From Bacteroidota bacterium (GTDB lineage Bacteria > Bacteroidota > Bacteroidia > UBA4408), in contig JADKCP010000004.1 in the NCBI GenBank assembly GCA_016718805.1, positions 124,001-188,000 of the forward strand: DNA of 64,000 nt, given 5' to 3'. Shown in pieces: positions 1 to 8,799 of this stretch. The position numbers were made by a program, and so were the translations under genes. The stretch's first letter is position 1, and every line of letters starts with the position of its first letter. The notes under the pieces were generated by a model that was not told the origin of the DNA, ran no database searches, and saw only the letters and a program-made list of their open reading frames with translations.

Positions 1-636
1 TCACCAATTTACGGAGCTGCAGGTTCCAATGTACAAGGATCTAAGTGTATAGTTTGGAATGGTGATGATGCTGTTTCTTTGCAAAAAAACAATGCTGGTA
101 CTTGGTCTGATATCGATATTTTTGGAAAAAGAGGTGAGCGTCCTACAAATGGAAATGGTACTTTTAGTCCTACCGGTGGTTGGACAGATACTTCACCATT
201 CGCAACCGGAATAGGTGCTTATTTATCAAAAGACAAAACCTTATTGCGTAATTTTTCTGTTCAACAAGGAGTTTCAACGAACCCTGCATTATTTGATGCA
301 TTGGCTGAGTGGGATTCTGTTTTTGTAAATAGCTTTACCAATTTAGGATATCATGAGTGTTTATGTACCGTAGGTTTAAAAGAACTTAAAAATGGAGCAA
401 AGGCTAGCATTTATCCCAACCCTGCTAATACCGGTACAGTTTACGTGCGCACAGCAGAAGCTATTGAGTCAATTCAATTGATTAATACACTAGGAGAGGT
501 TGTATTTAGTGACAATGTAAATAGCATGAATAAAACATATACACTTTCTACTCAAAATTTTTCGAAAGGCATTTATACTGTATCCATTTTATTGAAGAAT
601 GGATACAAAACTGCCAACAAAGTTGCAATTCAGTAA
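1..636 (+). CDS. Secreted lamin-tail-like domain protein with T9SS sorting domain (5' partial)
   Basis: The reading frame is already open at base 1, so the N-terminus lies outside the window. The visible part begins in a segment with the NGDDAVSL motif, which is typical of lamin-tail (LTD)-like beta-sandwich domains of secreted bacterial proteins, followed by a passage ending at a CLC sequence. The last ~80 residues are a type A T9SS sorting domain (YPNPANTGTVYV at its start, KGIYTV near the end), so the protein is expected to cross the outer membrane and be anchored or released. LTD modules often accompany extracellular nucleases or phosphatases, but the catalytic part, if any, is not visible. 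A strong hairpin terminator follows. Sorting domain sure; LTD call likely; enzymatic role unknown. Confidence 0.8.
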   Translation, partial: SPIYGAAGSNVQGSKCIVWNGDDAVSLQKNNAGTWSDIDIFGKRGERPTNGNGTFSPTGGWTDTSPFATGIGAYLSKDKTLLRNFSVQQGVSTNPALFDALAEWDSVFVNSFTNLGYHECLCTVGLKELKNGAKASIYPNPANTGTVYVRTAEAIESIQLINTLGEVVFSDNVNSMNKTYTLSTQNFSKGIYTVSILLKNGYKTANKVAIQ

Positions 637-651
637 CTTGTTGTAACTAAC

Positions 652-695
652 AAAAAAAAGCTAATGGATAAATTGTTCCCATTAGCTTTTTTTTT
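652..695 (+). terminator. Rho-independent terminator after the LTD/T9SS gene
   Basis: GCTAATGG (660-667) pairs perfectly with CCATTAGC (679-686) around an 11-base loop, and the stem is extended by an A8 tract on the left and a T9 tract on the right. It begins 16 bases after the TAA stop at 636. Because the A and T tracts are symmetric it could act in both directions, but only the forward gene ends here. Confidence 0.85.
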
Positions 696-732
696 GAGGA
701 TAAGAACTACAAATTAAATTAACAGAATTCAT

Positions 733-740
733 TATATTCG
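733..740 (+). promoter_or_regulatory. Candidate Bacteroidota -7 box (TATATTCG)
   Basis: TATATTCG resembles the Bacteroidota -7 element TAnnTTTG with one change and lies 88 bases before the TonB receptor ATG, downstream of the preceding terminator. I see no good TTG -33 element at the right spacing, so this is weak. Confidence 0.25.
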
Positions 741-827
741 GGCTTTATGACTTAGTTTGTTCGAAACACAAAACAGCACTAAATCATTTTAAAACAAAAC
801 TCAGGTATCTCAGACAAAAAATAGGGT

Positions 828-3659
828 ATGAAAAAATTTACATTTTTATTATTTTCATTAGCCATTAGCCTAATTACTATGGCTCAAAAAACCGAAATAT
901 CGGGAATCGTAAAAGATCCTGATGGAGAAACAGTGATTGGTGCAAGTGTAGTTTTGGAAAATGGAATTGGTACAGTTACAGATATTAATGGTGCTTATAA
1001 ACTAGCAACCGAACCTGGAGAACATACACTAACAATTTCATTTATTGGCTTTGAAACAATTGTAAAAAAGGTAATACTCGAAAACAAATCAATTAGTGTA
1101 AATGCTAACATGTCGACTAAGAAGGCACGAGAAATAAAAGAATATGAAGTGGTATCGAATGTTGCTAAACAGCGCGAAACTCCCGTTGCTTTTTCGAATA
1201 TTAATCGAGTACAGTTGCGGGAGGAATTGGCTACACGTGATATTACTGCAGTTATGAATTCAGCCCCCGGAGTTTATGCTACTGAAGGCGGTGGTGGAGC
1301 CGGCGATTCTAGAATTACTGTACGTGGTTTTGATCAGCGAAATGTTGCAGTTATGTTGGACGGCGTTCCTTTGAATGACATGGAGAATGGACAAGTGTAC
1401 TTTAGTAATCTGTTTTTTCCGATTGAATCAGTGCAATTACAACGAGGTTTAGGAGCTTCAAAATTAGCGGTTGCATCGGTTGGTGGAACCATGAATATGA
1501 TTACCTCTGGCATTGATCCAAAATTTGGTGGATCAGTAGGTCAAAGTTATGGAAGTGGTAATTCAATGGTAACTAAGGTTCGAATAAATTCAGGTTACAT
1601 TAAAGATAAATTTGGTGTAGTAGCGCTTTTTGCCCGACGAAAAGAAGATGGTGTAGCAGATCAAACATGGGCAGACATCTGGAGCTATTTTATTAAATTT
1701 CAATACCGTGCCGAAAAACATTTGTTTTCACTAAGTGCCAGTGGTGCACCACAAAAACATGGGCAACGAAGCACCAAATTAGGCATTGCCGAATTAGACA
1801 GAGACGTAGCCGTTGAACAAGGTATTAATGTGGATTCAGTATATGGAGCATCTGTTACGGGAACCAAAGATAGAGGTGTTAGGTATAACAAAAACTGGGG
1901 AACCTATTACGATAATCAAGGAAGAAAACAATTTTTGAATGAACGAGTAAATGAGTATCATAAACCTTTGATAAATTTTACCCATTCCTATAACATCAGC
2001 GAGAAACTATACCTCTCGAATGTTGTCTATTTATCAAAAGGTATGGGCGGGGGCACCGGATTGGTAGGTACTGCGCCAAATTATGATAATACCGGTCAAT
2101 CAAATTTTCAAGCAATTTATAATTCCAACGATACAACCCATGATAAAATATACAGCACTGAATTAACTAAATCGTCCACCTACATTCGCGAATCTTTTAA
2201 TGATCACTTGTGGTATGGTTTAATTTCATCATTAAAATACAATCCAACAGAAAAATTGTCCTTTTTAGGAGGTATTGACTTACGCAATTATACTGGCGAT
2301 CATTATCAAGAGGTGTATGATTTAATTGGTGGAGATTATGCTATTGACAAATCCAATATTAATCAACCGAAAAGTGGTATTGAAGGTGACCCTAACAATT
2401 CATACAGTATGAAAATGAAAGGTGATAAAATTGGCTATGATTATAAAGGTAAAACTCAATGGCAAGGATTGTTTTTACAAACTGAATATAAAGAAGAAAA
2501 ATGGTCAGCATTTATTACTTTTTCTGGCTCTAGAACTAGTTATCAGCGCATTGATTACTACCGAAAAAAGGATGTTTTGATTGACAATAATTTTTATCCG
2601 CAAAGCATTGGATATGGAGAAACTTTACTGTATAATGGAACGAATGCCTTAATTGCTCCCTATAATTCTACCATAACAACGTCAAACGACACAACTTATG
2701 TTAAGTCTGCAAATGGGACACCAACTTACATTACAAATGCAAGTGCTTATACAATTGATTCACCTGAAGCAAGAGCGGCTACTACTCAAAAAAGATCGTT
2801 TAAGAATTTTACATTAAAAGGTGGTTTAAATTATAATTTAAATAAGCAAAATAACGTGTATGTTAATTTGGGTTACCTTACCATTGCCCCTAAACTGAAC
2901 AATGTTTTTGATTTTAACAACCGCGAATATTACAATTACCGAAGCAGTGAAGTTAAATCTGCAGAATTAGGTTATGGATTAAATTTAAAAGCATTAGATA
3001 TAAAAATTAACTTGTATTATACTTATTGGTTAAATCGTCCGGCAGATTTTTCACGATCTACAACAAACTCAGCAGGCGAAACCGTTAGTTATCAAATAAA
3101 TGGAATTGATCAGTTACATAAGGGAATTGAAACTGAACTACATTATCAAATTATTCCTCAGGTTTTATATTTAGATCTTGCTGCTAACCTAGGCGATTAT
3201 CGTTATAAATCTGCTGATACATTACAAATTTTTAATGAAGACGGTACATTGAATGCAACATTGCCTTATAGTGCTAAAAATGTACATGTAGGAAATGCAG
3301 CTCAAAACCAATTTTCATCGGCAATTAAATACAATTTAACACGCGATTTATGGGTGAAAGCACGCTATACCTATTTTGCAAAAAATTACGCTAATTTTGA
3401 TCCGGCCAATTTAAGTGGAGATAACGCCGATAGAGACTCCTGGCGATTACCCAATTATGAGATGTTGGATTTGTTTGCAGGATTTCGTTTAAAAGGCTAC
3501 AAGGATTTACATTATAGTTTCAATTTGGGAATCATCAACTTACTTAATTTAAAATACATTACTGATGCCGACAATGGTGCTCAGTTTGACGCAAATACTT
3601 CACTAGTGTACATGGCATTGGGAAGAAGATTTACCGCTTCAGTTTTAATCGATTTTTAA
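828..3659 (+). CDS. TonB-dependent outer-membrane receptor
   Basis: A 943-residue outer-membrane transporter. A signal peptide occupies about residues 1-19 (ending near TMAQ), followed by a carboxypeptidase-like regulatory domain (about 22-100; GIVKDPDGETVIGASV, then TDINGAYKL and FIGFET), a plug domain (about 115-225; RGFDQRNVAVMLDGVPLND and GGTMNMIT) and a long beta-barrel rich in alternating aromatic residues that ends in a C-terminal phenylalanine (SVLIDF). The family imports large or scarce substrates using TonB/ExbBD energy. No SusD-like partner follows; instead a secreted PLD-fold protein starts 24 bases downstream, suggesting a different substrate class from polysaccharides. The ATG start gives a clean signal peptide. 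Family sure; substrate unknown. Confidence 0.95.
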   Translation: MKKFTFLLFSLAISLITMAQKTEISGIVKDPDGETVIGASVVLENGIGTVTDINGAYKLATEPGEHTLTISFIGFETIVKKVILENKSISVNANMSTKKAREIKEYEVVSNVAKQRETPVAFSNINRVQLREELATRDITAVMNSAPGVYATEGGGGAGDSRITVRGFDQRNVAVMLDGVPLNDMENGQVYFSNLFFPIESVQLQRGLGASKLAVASVGGTMNMITSGIDPKFGGSVGQSYGSGNSMVTKVRINSGYIKDKFGVVALFARRKEDGVADQTWADIWSYFIKFQYRAEKHLFSLSASGAPQKHGQRSTKLGIAELDRDVAVEQGINVDSVYGASVTGTKDRGVRYNKNWGTYYDNQGRKQFLNERVNEYHKPLINFTHSYNISEKLYLSNVVYLSKGMGGGTGLVGTAPNYDNTGQSNFQAIYNSNDTTHDKIYSTELTKSSTYIRESFNDHLWYGLISSLKYNPTEKLSFLGGIDLRNYTGDHYQEVYDLIGGDYAIDKSNINQPKSGIEGDPNNSYSMKMKGDKIGYDYKGKTQWQGLFLQTEYKEEKWSAFITFSGSRTSYQRIDYYRKKDVLIDNNFYPQSIGYGETLLYNGTNALIAPYNSTITTSNDTTYVKSANGTPTYITNASAYTIDSPEARAATTQKRSFKNFTLKGGLNYNLNKQNNVYVNLGYLTIAPKLNNVFDFNNREYYNYRSSEVKSAELGYGLNLKALDIKINLYYTYWLNRPADFSRSTTNSAGETVSYQINGIDQLHKGIETELHYQIIPQVLYLDLAANLGDYRYKSADTLQIFNEDGTLNATLPYSAKNVHVGNAAQNQFSSAIKYNLTRDLWVKARYTYFAKNYANFDPANLSGDNADRDSWRLPNYEMLDLFAGFRLKGYKDLHYSFNLGIINLLNLKYITDADNGAQFDANTSLVYMALGRRFTASVLIDF

Positions 3660-3683
3660 CAACCAATTTTAAATACCAAAACA

Positions 3684-5918
3684 ATGAAAAAGATACTTTT
3701 ACTTCTTTCGGCATCGCTAATTTGCCTTACACAAGTTGATGCGCAAATTTCGGTTGCACGAACTGCACCTTTGAACTCGACTGTTACCATAACAGGTAGA
3801 GTACTAAATGGTTCAGAACTGGGTAGCATTCGCTACATCGGAGATTCAACTGCTGCGATGGCAGCCTATGGCTCAAATTTGAGTTCAGTTTTACGAGGCG
3901 ACAGTATTACGGTTACCGGAACCTTAACTGAATACTATGGTTTATTTGAAATACAACCAGTTACTAGTTTTACAGTGCACAGTAACGTTGGAACTCCAAC
4001 AGCCTTAATTATTTCTCCTAGTCAAATATCAGAAGCGTATGAGGGAGAATTAGTACAATTCGACAATGCTTCGTTTTCGGCTGGAGGCGGTACATTTGCC
4101 GGTAATAGTAATTATACCGTTACTAGCAATTCTCAATCTTTCACAGTGCGTGTAGGAAATGGGAGTCCACTTGTTGGAACATTAATTCCAACTGGAATTA
4201 TTTCCTTACGAGGAATAATGTCACAGTTTTGCCCACCCATTGGCTCTAGTGGTTGTACAACCGGGTATCAACTATTGCCTCGTGATTTAAACGATATTAT
4301 TGCTGCTAATGGTATCAGTGTTACTACGCAATTAATGGCATCTAACCTGAGCACTTCTGGGTTTCAAATCGATTGGTCGAGTAACATCACACCTACTGCT
4401 TCTTTTATTAAATACGGATTAACTAAATCATTAGAATTAGGTGTTTGGCAAGGAAGTTTTAACGGTACAGCGAATACTACAATAGTAACCGGTTTAACAG
4501 CAGGAACTATCTATTATGCGCAAGCTTTTTCAGTTAACGGCAACGACACTGCTTATTCAGGTATACGAGTATTTGGAACCGTTTCAAATTCATCAGGCGA
4601 TATTAAAGCTTATTTTAACCGAAGTGTGGATACCTTGCAAGCTAATTCACCAACAAATCATGCAACTACACTAGTAAACTTAACTGACGATACGTTAATT
4701 GCCTATTTCAATCGTGCGAAATATACCATTGACTTTACCATTTATAATTTTGACAATAACAATATTTCAAACATCTCTGCTGCCTTAAATGCTGCATATA
4801 ACAGAGGTGTTAAGATTAGAGGAATTTATGATGGTGCTGCCGGTAATCCCGGAATGAATAATCTTAATGCCGCGATTGGAAAAATTGCGAGTCCAACGTC
4901 TTCAACTTACGGAATTATGCACAATAAATTTGTAATTATTGATGCCAATTCAAGCAATGCCAATGATTGTATTTTGTGGACCGGTTCAGCCAACTGGACT
5001 GATAATCAAATCAACACCGACAATCAAAATGTTATCATTTTTCAAGATCAAACATTGTGTCGCTCTTACGAGCTTGAATTTGAAGAAATGTTTGGAGATA
5101 CCGGATTAGTGCCAAATGCCTCAGCTGCAAAATTTGGTCCTGATAAAACCGATAATACTGCTCATGAATTTTTAATTGGAGGGAAACGTGTTGAACAATA
5201 TTTTAGTCCTACCGACGGAGTAAATTCTCAAATAATAAGAGCTATAAACACGGCTGATAGTGATTTAGAAGTTGAGATAATGGTTATGACAAGAAATGAT
5301 TTGGCATATGCAATCAGCAATAAAAGCCAAGCAGGTGTTAATTGCTATTACTTAACAAATGACTCAACTAGTAATTTAACTACCTGGCCAATTATACGCA
5401 ATGCGCTTGGTGCAAAAGCTAAGGACTACAACCAAGGTGGAATAATGCATAGTAAATATTTAATTGTTGATGCAACCAATGCTGCTGCCGATCCATTGGT
5501 ATTAACCGGTTCACACAATTGGAGTAATGGAGCTGATCAAAAAAATGATGAAAACACTGTTGTTGTTCATGATGTTAACATAGCCAACAAATACTATCAA
5601 GAATTTGTTAAGCGCTTTAACTTAAATGGTGGATTAGTGCTAACAAGCGGAAACTATATAGTAAGTGATTTAGCGATGCAAGTATATCCTAATCCAACCA
5701 ATGGGGTATTTGAATTACGTTTCAAATCGGATGCAACAATAAATAGCATGATTCAGTTATTTGATATAACCGGAAAGGAAGTTTATGTTGAAAAAATCGC
5801 AGCTAAAAACGGTACAAATTTGTTGCAAATTAATGCAAGTGAGTTTTCAAAAGGGATGTATATGCTTAAGTTAACATCAGGCAATGCTAGCACTTTGCAA
5901 AAAATAATTATTGACTAA
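3684..5918 (+). CDS. Secreted phospholipase D/nuclease-fold protein with OB-like, FnIII-like and T9SS domains
   Basis: 744 residues. A signal peptide (1-20, ending VDAQ) is followed by an OB-fold-like region (about 25-210; VTITGRVLNGSELG, RGDSITVTGTLTEYYG), a fibronectin III-like segment (about 215-300) and two complete PLD catalytic motifs. The first is at residue 413 (HNKFVIID, then GSANW), the second at residue 589 (HSKYLIVD, then GSHNW). Two HxK(x4)D motifs in one chain form a single active site in PLD enzymes. The last ~75 residues are a type A T9SS domain (YPNPTNGVFEL). Within the family, PLD enzymes hydrolyse phosphodiesters of nucleic acids or phospholipids; OB and LTD partners favour a nuclease, but that is inference. 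It lies between the TonB receptor and a lipoprotein, probably one operon. Confidence 0.88.
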   Translation: MKKILLLLSASLICLTQVDAQISVARTAPLNSTVTITGRVLNGSELGSIRYIGDSTAAMAAYGSNLSSVLRGDSITVTGTLTEYYGLFEIQPVTSFTVHSNVGTPTALIISPSQISEAYEGELVQFDNASFSAGGGTFAGNSNYTVTSNSQSFTVRVGNGSPLVGTLIPTGIISLRGIMSQFCPPIGSSGCTTGYQLLPRDLNDIIAANGISVTTQLMASNLSTSGFQIDWSSNITPTASFIKYGLTKSLELGVWQGSFNGTANTTIVTGLTAGTIYYAQAFSVNGNDTAYSGIRVFGTVSNSSGDIKAYFNRSVDTLQANSPTNHATTLVNLTDDTLIAYFNRAKYTIDFTIYNFDNNNISNISAALNAAYNRGVKIRGIYDGAAGNPGMNNLNAAIGKIASPTSSTYGIMHNKFVIIDANSSNANDCILWTGSANWTDNQINTDNQNVIIFQDQTLCRSYELEFEEMFGDTGLVPNASAAKFGPDKTDNTAHEFLIGGKRVEQYFSPTDGVNSQIIRAINTADSDLEVEIMVMTRNDLAYAISNKSQAGVNCYYLTNDSTSNLTTWPIIRNALGAKAKDYNQGGIMHSKYLIVDATNAAADPLVLTGSHNWSNGADQKNDENTVVVHDVNIANKYYQEFVKRFNLNGGLVLTSGNYIVSDLAMQVYPNPTNGVFELRFKSDATINSMIQLFDITGKEVYVEKIAAKNGTNLLQINASEFSKGMYMLKLTSGNASTLQKIIID

Positions 5919-5985
5919 TTTTTTGAAAAACTTATAGTAACTATAAAGCAGCTACTACAATTTTAATTAATCAATTCAAGAACCG

Positions 5986-6672
5986 ATGAATCAAATTCGA
6001 AATTCTGTTTTTTCATTGTTGATTTTGTTTATAGGATTAAGTTCCTGTGAAAAAGAAGACAAGGAGGCTCCTGAAATTTTACTGAATGGAGGATCTACCG
6101 TTACAGTTGGTATTAACACCGCATATACTGAATTGGGTGCTACAGCAACCGATAATGAAGACGGTATATTGGCCCCTTTAATCAGTGGAGATTTGGTAAA
6201 TACCAACATTGCAAAAACCTACCGGATAATTTATTCGGTTTCTGATAAAAAAGGTAATTCAAGTACAATTTACCGTTATGTAGTTGTAAAAAATGAAATT
6301 GAAGATTTAGCAGGTTTATACCATGCTCGTAAACTTGGTTATGATACCAGTGGTGCTATTATTTTGGATTCATTATTTGATCAAACCATAGTTTCGAGCA
6401 CAACCATTAACAATCGATTTTCAATAGTAAAGTTTGCCAATATTACTTTTGCACCAACGAGCACAAAAATTAATTTTGATGTTAGTGGTGGTGGAACCTT
6501 GCTCACTCTTCCGCAGCAATCGGGTTTAGCTAAAGAGAATGGAACTTACAAAACTCATTACTACCGAGGATTTGGAACCCTGAGCGGTGATACCTTACTT
6601 GAGCTAACTTATTTTGATTCATTGGCAAATGCAGCATCCAAAAAGTTTACATTAAAACTAACACATTCTTAG
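5986..6672 (+). CDS. Surface lipoprotein with DUF5011-like Ig domain
   Basis: 228 residues with a lipoprotein signal: hydrophobic residues 8-18, then LSSC with the lipidated cysteine at position 21, followed by acidic residues that resemble a Bacteroidota surface-export signal. Residues ~28-100 match the DUF5011/HYR-like immunoglobulin fold (TAYTELGATATDNEDG, YRIIYSVSDKKGNSS). The remaining C-terminal part is beta-rich and resembles the second half of BT_2262-type lipoproteins. It starts 67 bases after the PLD gene, and its TAG overlaps the convergent waaA stop by a few bases. Probably an accessory of the TonB/PLD locus, for example binding substrate at the surface (inference). Confidence 0.8.
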   Translation: MNQIRNSVFSLLILFIGLSSCEKEDKEAPEILLNGGSTVTVGINTAYTELGATATDNEDGILAPLISGDLVNTNIAKTYRIIYSVSDKKGNSSTIYRYVVVKNEIEDLAGLYHARKLGYDTSGAIILDSLFDQTIVSSTTINNRFSIVKFANITFAPTSTKINFDVSGGGTLLTLPQQSGLAKENGTYKTHYYRGFGTLSGDTLLELTYFDSLANAASKKFTLKLTHS

Positions 6673-7925
6673 GCAAGGGCTTTCATAATTTTAATAACTG
6701 CACCTTGATTTTCGCTCACAAAGCGGCTACATACATTACCTTGTGTGTGCCGCTTTTGTTCGTTTAGACATAAATCTAAAATTGCATTGCTTAATTCAAA
6801 TTTATCATTTACAACACTTGCGCCACCCCTATTAACTAATTCCTTAGCTTCATCGAACTTATTAAATTTCGGACCAAATATGATAGGCTTACTGTAGACT
6901 GCGGCTTCTAAACAATTGTGAATACCTTTTCCAAAACCTCCGCCAATGAAACAAATTGAAGCATAGCGATAAAGAGAGGAAAGCAATCCTACTGAATCTA
7001 TAATTAGCACATCAACACCACTTAGATTTGTTAAAGAGAGTGTTGAATAGCGGCGATGTTTCGAAATTGAAAAGAGATTTTCAATATGAGCAAGGTGACT
7101 TTCTGTTACTTCATGTGGTGCCAAAATCAATTTTAAATTTAATTTAGCATTATAGGCAACTTTAAGTGCTTCGGCTAGCATTGCTTCATCTTCAGGCCAA
7201 GAACTTCCGGCTACAAGCAGCAAGGAATTTTCACAAAATTCAGCTAAAAGAGGAATGTTTTTATTTTCAGCCGCTACTTTGATTACTCTATCAAAACGAG
7301 TATCGCCAACTTGTGTGCATTGATTTATCCCATTCGATTTGAGCAACTGCATACTGCTTTCATTTTGTACAAAAAAATGCGTTACCTGTTGCAACTGTTT
7401 CAATGCCCATTTTCCATAGGTTTTAAAAAAATACTGTTCAGGACGAAAAATTACAGAAATAAAATAAGTTGCTACTTTATTTTGGTGAAGTACAAATAAG
7501 TAGTTTAACCAGAATTCATACTTTACAAAAATTACCTTTTTGGGTTGTACAATTTGAACGAACCTGCGTGCATTTGCGAGCGTGTCGGAAGGTAAATAAA
7601 ATACCAAATCGGCAAAAGGATAATTTTTTCGCACTTCGTAACCGGAAGGGGAAAAAAAGGTTAGAAGTATTTTTTCATTGGGATATGCTTCCTTCATTTT
7701 TTCCAATAAAGGTCGACCTTGTTCAAACTCACCTAATGAGGCACAATGAAACCAAATAATACTAGCTTGTTGTTCGGCTTTCCTAAATTCTAGTATTTTT
7801 TGCGAAAGAAGGTTGAATGAATTTTTTCGACCTACTACCCATAATTTTGCTTTCGCATTAACTAAAGCGGCAACACGAATACTAAAAATATAAGCGTAAA
7901 TAAAAAGCGTATAAACTAATCGCAT
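6669..7925 (-). CDS. waaA: 3-deoxy-D-manno-octulosonic acid (Kdo) transferase
   Basis: 418 residues, normal for WaaA/KdtA. It transfers Kdo from CMP-Kdo to lipid A precursor at the inner face of the cytoplasmic membrane. Family features: an N-terminal hydrophobic anchor (LFIYAYIFSIRVAALV), WFHCASLGEFEQGRPL, FFSPSGYEV, the KYEFWLNYL segment and the C-terminal nucleotide-sugar region (IGGGFGKGIHNCLEAAVYSKPI shortened here to key residues GGGFGKGIHN and EAA). Its stop overlaps the convergent lipoprotein stop by 4 bases. It lies 32 bases downstream of a same-strand outer-membrane protein gene and is probably cotranscribed with it. Confidence 0.95.
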   Translation of the reverse strand: MRLVYTLFIYAYIFSIRVAALVNAKAKLWVVGRKNSFNLLSQKILEFRKAEQQASIIWFHCASLGEFEQGRPLLEKMKEAYPNEKILLTFFSPSGYEVRKNYPFADLVFYLPSDTLANARRFVQIVQPKKVIFVKYEFWLNYLFVLHQNKVATYFISVIFRPEQYFFKTYGKWALKQLQQVTHFFVQNESSMQLLKSNGINQCTQVGDTRFDRVIKVAAENKNIPLLAEFCENSLLLVAGSSWPEDEAMLAEALKVAYNAKLNLKLILAPHEVTESHLAHIENLFSISKHRRYSTLSLTNLSGVDVLIIDSVGLLSSLYRYASICFIGGGFGKGIHNCLEAAVYSKPIIFGPKFNKFDEAKELVNRGGASVVNDKFELSNAILDLCLNEQKRHTQGNVCSRFVSENQGAVIKIMKALA

Positions 7926-7957
7926 GATAGAGATTTACAGGTATTTCCTAGCAGAAA

Positions 7958-8710
7958 TTAATCATAGTAATAATCCATCGGGCCCCGCTTATACAAAGGC
8001 AAAATTATACCTAACCGAAAACCACTTAAATAATCTTTTCGCTTTTGAGTATCCCTTTCCATGGTATCGAAGTTATAGGATCGTCGGCTTTGTGTAAATG
8101 CTTGTGTAAATTCAAATCCTGCAAAAGCATTGAATAATCGAGTATTACTTAATAGCATATAGCCAATAAATTCAGTAATTGCAATTCCATTGGTCATACG
8201 GTCATAGCCTTTTCTATATTCTTTACTTAAATGGGGCGAATTATTTCCAATATCTTCAATACGAATTTTATGTTGTAACATACCAATACCAAGCGTGGCA
8301 TAAAAACCAGAGTTCTTATTGGGAGAAAGTAAGGGTATTAATTTTCCTGCTTTTATGCTTGCTGTATATCCACGTTCAAACATACGTGTTTGAGCATATT
8401 GCCCGTTTACATCGATAATAAAACCTGTTTCAGTTTTAATACTATCGAGCATCCCTGTTTCTTTTAATTTACTTCCGAATAAAAAAGAATAATCAGCTCC
8501 AATTAACCAGTTCGATTTAAACTTTAGTAAAAATTGAGCTCCAACGTTGGAATTATTTCCAAAACGCTTTTTTAAATCACCTCCCGAAAGCTGATAACTG
8601 TAACTAAAACCCAATACCGGAGCTAATAGCAATGAATCTTTTACTTTAGCTTGCGCATTCACTTTTACATGAATTATACTGAACACAAAGAGAAATAGTA
8701 GCTTTTTCAA
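7958..8710 (-). CDS. Predicted outer-membrane beta-barrel protein
   Basis: 250 residues. A signal peptide (about 1-19, ending KVNAQ) is followed by alternating hydrophobic/polar strands (WLIGADYSFLFGSKL, GFYATLGIGML, NAFAGFEFTQAF, SGFRLGIILPLY) consistent with a small 8- to 10-stranded barrel. It ends in MDYYYD rather than the usual terminal aromatic residue. I do not recognise a named family. It lies immediately upstream of waaA on the same strand, which would suit a general envelope role, but no specific function can be assigned. Confidence 0.7.
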   Translation of the reverse strand: MKKLLFLFVFSIIHVKVNAQAKVKDSLLLAPVLGFSYSYQLSGGDLKKRFGNNSNVGAQFLLKFKSNWLIGADYSFLFGSKLKETGMLDSIKTETGFIIDVNGQYAQTRMFERGYTASIKAGKLIPLLSPNKNSGFYATLGIGMLQHKIRIEDIGNNSPHLSKEYRKGYDRMTNGIAITEFIGYMLLSNTRLFNAFAGFEFTQAFTQSRRSYNFDTMERDTQKRKDYLSGFRLGIILPLYKRGPMDYYYD

Positions 8711-8799
8711 TTTCGTTAATGCTTTATTTTAGATGGAATCCTACAATGACTGCAGTAGCCAACCTAGTTAGGAATTCGCCTACGAATATAAGTTTTTAA

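Noticed and set aside
755..770. GTTCGAAAC resembling a tRNA T-loop.
   Set aside because: No acceptor or anticodon stems can be folded around it; isolated match in an AT-rich gap.
5931..5945. Small inverted repeat TTATAGT/ACTATAA after the PLD gene.
   Set aside because: Only seven base pairs of A/T with a one-base loop and no T run; unlikely to terminate transcription.
6669..6672. Four-base overlap of convergent stops between the lipoprotein gene and waaA.
   Set aside because: Short convergent overlaps are ordinary in compact bacterial genomes and need no special explanation.
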